Source: Colimorpha sp045597945
GTDB lineage: Bacteria; Bacteroidota; Bacteroidia; Bacteroidales; P3
DNA length: 44,318 nucleotides
Assembly (NCBI GenBank): GCA_045597945.1
Contig: JAZLLD010000030.1
Span: 1 to 44,318, forward strand
Reading direction: 5' to 3'
Shown piece by piece: positions 41,545 through 44,318 of the stretch (positions are counted from its first letter, which is position 1; each line of letters starts with the position of its first letter). Below the pieces are notes generated by a model. It was not told the origin of the DNA and searched no databases. It saw only the letters and a list, made by a program, of their open reading frames with translations. The translations under genes were made by a program, and so were the position numbers.

Positions 41545-43663
41545 TGTCGTTGGTGTTAGTGGTTTGGTCTTTGTCGGAGGGAAGCAGGGGCTGTTCTGCG
41601 GGCTGTTTCTTGCGTTGGAGTTTGGCGGTGAAGGTGTAGCTGTAGTTCAGCATTACCGATACGTTGAGCGTAGTGGATACCCTTTGGGCAATCATCTCGC
41701 GGTTGGAGAAGTTGCGCAACGAAGCTCGCACAAAGGCAGTGTGGCCTTGCTTGTGGGTCCAGGTCAGCTGTCCGGTCAGGTCGAACGAGATAGTTTGCAT
41801 CTCTGTCACCTCGTAGCCTGTGCCTTTGATGAAACCCATGCGTTTGTTCATATCCAGCACCTCGTCTACGCTGCCTTGGTCTTTTACGTTGTTGATGCTT
41901 AGCGAGGTGTTGAGGGTGGAGGCGAGTTTGCTGCGTTGGCCTTGGGCTATGCGGTATTGGCATCCGAGGCCCAGGGTGTGGGCGTCGTAGTTGCTGTAGT
42001 GGCTGAGCGAATGGCTGAAGTCGTAGTTGGCGTCCAGCACCAGTCGGCCTTTGTCGGTCGAGAATTCGTAGGCGGGGCCAATGCTGGTGGTGCGGCAATC
42101 GATGTCGCTGACGAGTTGTGGGTTGTGGTTGTCGGTGGAGATATAGTTTACCGACAGGGCCACCTGGTGGCTGTGCGAGCCTTTGAAGTTGAGTGCTGGC
42201 ATCAGGTTGGCGTTGATGGTGGTCTGGTCGATTCTCAGGGTGGGATCCACTTGCTCAATTCCGTCGTCCTGAGTCTGTCGGACCATGTTGCCGCTGAATA
42301 TCACCGTGCCGTAGTCGCCCAGAATGGCATTGGCGTTGAGGTTGTAGGTGTTCACCTGGTTGGTGTATTGCTGTTGGCCGTTAAGGTTGTCTTGTTGGCC
42401 GTAGGCGGAGGCGGGTATGTTTAGCGCTCCTTGCAGCACGTTCAATCCGCCTGTGATGTTTAGGCTCTGCACGTTTTGCAGGGTCGACACCACGCCCATG
42501 GAGGTGTAGTCGGCTTGGATGAATTTGTACTGTCCGCCCAGGGTCCAGTGCTTTGTGCGCAGCTGTGTGGTGGCGTCGCCCGCAAGGCGCAGCTGGGTGT
42601 TGCCCTGCACGCGATAGAGCCATTCCAGTCGTTGGAGTAGGTCTAGGGCTTGGTTCAATGCCACTTCGGCCCGTTCGGCGGTTTTCTTGATGCGGTCCAT
42701 GTCCAGCGTGTCTACCAATGTGTTGGGAGTGAACACTGAGGCTGCCAGGTTGGCCTTGAGACTGAATATCTTGGCTATGGTGAGGCGCCCGGCCAAACCG
42801 AGAGCTAGGTTTTCTTTGGGCGTGACCACTGTGCTGCGGTCGATGGTGGAGTCGGCCCAGGGGAGCATCTCGGGGAGCGATCCTTCGATGTCTTTGGCCT
42901 TCATGGCCATAAGGTCTATACCGTTGCGTGAGGTGCCGAAGCCCAGTTTCACGGCTACTGCGTCGCGGCGGAATTGTGGGCGCTGGGTTTCGTAGGTGTT
43001 CAGGCCAAGGAGTGCGTCGGTGTATTGCTGTAGGGCGCTGCGGTTGTCTAGTTCTCTGTAGCGGGTGGGGCGGTTGAGAGAACCGTAGAATGTGCCGAAG
43101 TTCCAGTATTTGCCCGCATATTCCAATCCTCCGCCCCAGAACTGTACGCCAGAATAGACATAGGGTGAGAATTTCATGGTGCTGGCACCCAGATGGAGGC
43201 GCATGTTGCCAATCTTGGGCGAGATACCTATGGCGGCTTTGGGGGTGGGGAGTCGGCGCACGAGGTTGTCGAGGGCTTCCGACTTGGTGCTGCTTTTTCT
43301 TCCGCCAAGGCTGAAGGCACTCACGTCAAGGATGTTGAAGTGGATGGGTATGCTGAACCCTTTGTACTGGATGTTGAAGTTGGCGTAAGAGGCTAGTGCC
43401 AAGGGGCTGGCGCTGTATTGAGAGTTGCTCCATTGGGTGCTGGCCATGGCACTTATGGTTCCGGTGATGGTGGGCGGTTCGTTTTTGTTGGCTTTGGCTG
43501 TGGAGTCGGCCTTAGTGCTGCCGTCTTTGCCGGCAACGCCCGTGCAGCGAAGCGAGTCGCTGGTGCTTTGGGCTCTTGTTGCTGGCGTGGCCCACAACCC
43601 TGCTATCAACAGAATTGCCGCTATCCATCGGACTGTTTTGTGATGTTTTTTGTTGTGCCTCAT
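41531..43663 (-). CDS. Large outer-membrane-type protein (putative beta-barrel)
   Basis: 710 aa. A signal peptide (MRHNKKHHKTVRWIAAILLIAGLWATPATRAQ) is followed by a Ser/Lys/Asp-rich linker and then by many amphipathic strands with alternating aromatic ends (for example FNIQYKGFSIPIHFNI, KYWNFGTFYGSLN, HSHQVALSVNYIS, VSVMLNYSYTF). This is the pattern of an outer-membrane barrel of 20 or more strands. A short helical, coiled-coil-like segment (KKTAERAEVALNQALDLLQRLEWL) interrupts it near the middle. The C-terminal tail is polar (PSDKDQTTNTNDNETK), so there is no classic terminal aromatic. I do not recognise a named family. The coupled downstream exported protein suggests a shared surface structure. 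Confidence 0.78.
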   Translation of the reverse strand: MRHNKKHHKTVRWIAAILLIAGLWATPATRAQSTSDSLRCTGVAGKDGSTKADSTAKANKNEPPTITGTISAMASTQWSNSQYSASPLALASYANFNIQYKGFSIPIHFNILDVSAFSLGGRKSSTKSEALDNLVRRLPTPKAAIGISPKIGNMRLHLGASTMKFSPYVYSGVQFWGGGLEYAGKYWNFGTFYGSLNRPTRYRELDNRSALQQYTDALLGLNTYETQRPQFRRDAVAVKLGFGTSRNGIDLMAMKAKDIEGSLPEMLPWADSTIDRSTVVTPKENLALGLAGRLTIAKIFSLKANLAASVFTPNTLVDTLDMDRIKKTAERAEVALNQALDLLQRLEWLYRVQGNTQLRLAGDATTQLRTKHWTLGGQYKFIQADYTSMGVVSTLQNVQSLNITGGLNVLQGALNIPASAYGQQDNLNGQQQYTNQVNTYNLNANAILGDYGTVIFSGNMVRQTQDDGIEQVDPTLRIDQTTINANLMPALNFKGSHSHQVALSVNYISTDNHNPQLVSDIDCRTTSIGPAYEFSTDKGRLVLDANYDFSHSLSHYSNYDAHTLGLGCQYRIAQGQRSKLASTLNTSLSINNVKDQGSVDEVLDMNKRMGFIKGTGYEVTEMQTISFDLTGQLTWTHKQGHTAFVRASLRNFSNREMIAQRVSTTLNVSVMLNYSYTFTAKLQRKKQPAEQPLLPSDKDQTTNTNDNETK

Positions 43664-43799
43664 ACGTTATTGCCGTTTTTTTTGATTAACCTTGCAAAAA
43701 TGCAAACTATTATTGGTAGGCTCGAAAAAGTAAATTTTGAGTTCGTTGATGTTCGTCGGGAATCATCGTTCAACCACTTCGCACCTGATTTTCAGTTTG

Positions 43800-43807
43800 C
43801 AAAGATA
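43800..43807 (-). promoter_or_regulatory. -7 element for the barrel/exported-protein operon
   Basis: TATCTTTG on the minus strand is an exact match to TAnnTTTG. A transcript from here would have a leader of about 133 bases before the ATG at 43663. The -33 position is AT-rich (TTAT) rather than TTTG. Confidence 0.55.
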
Positions 43808-43978
43808 CTATTTTTATTTTTATTTAATAATATTTTCGATATTTTTCTCATTTGATTTGGATTGAGGTGGTGATTATCAATACGATGCACCAATGAAATT
43901 ATCTTTGAAATATAAGCTGTCGGTTAATCCCTAGGCAATTTATCTGTTCTCAACCGAAGAAATTGTATGGGCAAGACT

Positions 43979-44152
43979 CGCTTGCGAAAACTCAGATTAT
44001 CTAATTTTTGAGGTCGCCATAACTCACCGTTCATAAATCTAACCCAGTGCGGCAGCCCACTCATAAATCATAATTCATAAATCCTAAATCTACAATCTCC
44101 CACTCTAAAATCTACAATTTATAAAGATGGCTTTTTCTCAGTTTCGCAAGCG
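43979..44152. repeat. Separated 11-bp inverted repeat flanking an AT-rich direct-repeat patch
   Basis: CGCTTGCGAAA at 43979-43989 and its perfect complement TTTCGCAAGCG at 44142-44152 enclose 152 bases. These hold three TCATAAATC copies and two CTAAA(A)TCTACAAT copies. The right copy also forms its own small hairpin, TTTCGC/GCGAAA. The layout resembles a small non-coding repeat unit; no function is evident. Confidence 0.55.
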
Positions 44153-44244
44153 AAACTTACGAACTGAAAGAAATTGCCAGAAATTAATCACTAGTGTCTA
44201 CTAAAAATCAGAAATCAACCTCATAACATCCGTGTTCATAACTA

Positions 44245-44275
44245 TTTACAATAAAATTTTCAACAGTTACTTTTG
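44245..44275 (+). promoter_or_regulatory. Promoter reading off the right edge
   Basis: -33 TTTA (44245-44248), 19-bp spacer, -7 TACTTTTG (44268-44275). The expected transcription start is near 44279-44280, directing transcription to the right out of the window. Confidence 0.55.
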
Positions 44276-44282
44276 ATTTCGT

Positions 44283-44311
44283 ATATTATCCGGCAAAAAA
44301 TTGGATAATAT
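44283..44311. promoter_or_regulatory. Operator-like 9-bp dyad just downstream of the edge promoter
   Basis: ATATTATCC (44283-44291) and GGATAATAT (44303-44311) are perfect inverted repeats with an 11-base spacer, so half-site centres are 20 bp apart (about two helical turns). It begins 7 bases after the -7 box, a position suited to repressor binding. Confidence 0.55.
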
Positions 44312-44318
44312 GAATTCG

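Larger units (their letters stand above)
43664..44318. other. 655-bp terminal region without a complete gene
   Basis: It contains the promoter of the barrel operon and an 11-bp inverted repeat, CGCTTGCGAAA (43979-43989) with TTTCGCAAGCG (44142-44152). Three copies of TCATAAATC (44031, 44061, 44075) and the near-repeat CTAAATCTACAAT / CTAAAATCTACAAT (44084, 44105) follow. A promoter plus dyad lies at the right edge. An ATG at 44310 could open a gene beyond the window, but this cannot be tested here. Confidence 0.5.

Noticed and set aside
44312..44318. Clone or vector junction because the window ends in an EcoRI site (GAATTC)
   Set aside because: A single 6-bp site at an end can occur by chance; no vector-like sequence is seen at either end.

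Overview
The window is a 44.3-kb chromosomal segment from a member of the Bacteroidales (phylum Bacteroidota). I infer this from the repeated Bacteroidetes -7 promoter element TAnnTTTG, the lack of Shine-Dalgarno sequences, two proteins with type IX secretion sorting domains (one CHU_C-like, one type-A-like), a C10 cysteine peptidase with a BACON-like domain, an L-aspartate oxidase and a GSCFA-domain protein. Genus and species cannot be read from the sequence. There are no transposases, integrases, phage genes or CRISPR arrays; most of the content is housekeeping with a few accessory loci.

Left part (1-10.6 kb): a truncated aroE (minus) sits back to back with a tightly packed plus-strand operon. 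The operon holds a membrane-anchored endonuclease/exonuclease/phosphatase protein, endonuclease III, a BatA-like vWA membrane protein and an ABC-2 exporter pair. It converges on a 4-kb minus-strand gene for a Dna2-like protein with a NERD-like N-terminus, a PD-(D/E)XK nuclease and an SF1 helicase.

Middle (11-25.3 kb): recJ, ettA, a small exported protein, dnaE, a GSCFA protein, ddl and a CHU_C-domain (T9SS) protein all run on the plus strand. A minus-strand tRNA-Cys with a consensus promoter and terminator follows. Then comes a two-component system whose sensor has a lipobox, a large periplasmic helical region, one transmembrane segment and a kinase core.

Right part (25.3-44.3 kb): a small membrane protein, nadB and a PatB/MalY aminotransferase are followed by a 67-aa peptide gene paired with a GLUG-repeat fimbrillin-like lipoprotein. 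A partial ATP synthase operon (atpE-F-H-A-G, lacking atpB, atpD and atpC) is next, then a C10 peptidase and a FucP/GluP-type sugar transporter. A minus-strand pair encodes a large outer-membrane-type protein and a possibly TANFOR-like exported protein. The last 655 bases hold no complete gene but end in a promoter followed by an operator-like dyad.

The most unusual non-coding signals are two helically phased repeat arrays. One is a mirror-symmetric set of eight 11-bp iterons centred on base 25583. The other is a run of seven CTAG cores spaced almost exactly 10 bp apart at 27934-27998. No clearly new multi-gene system was found. The best candidates for follow-up are these two arrays, the nuclease-helicase, the peptide/GLUG lipoprotein pair and the lipoprotein-like sensor kinase.
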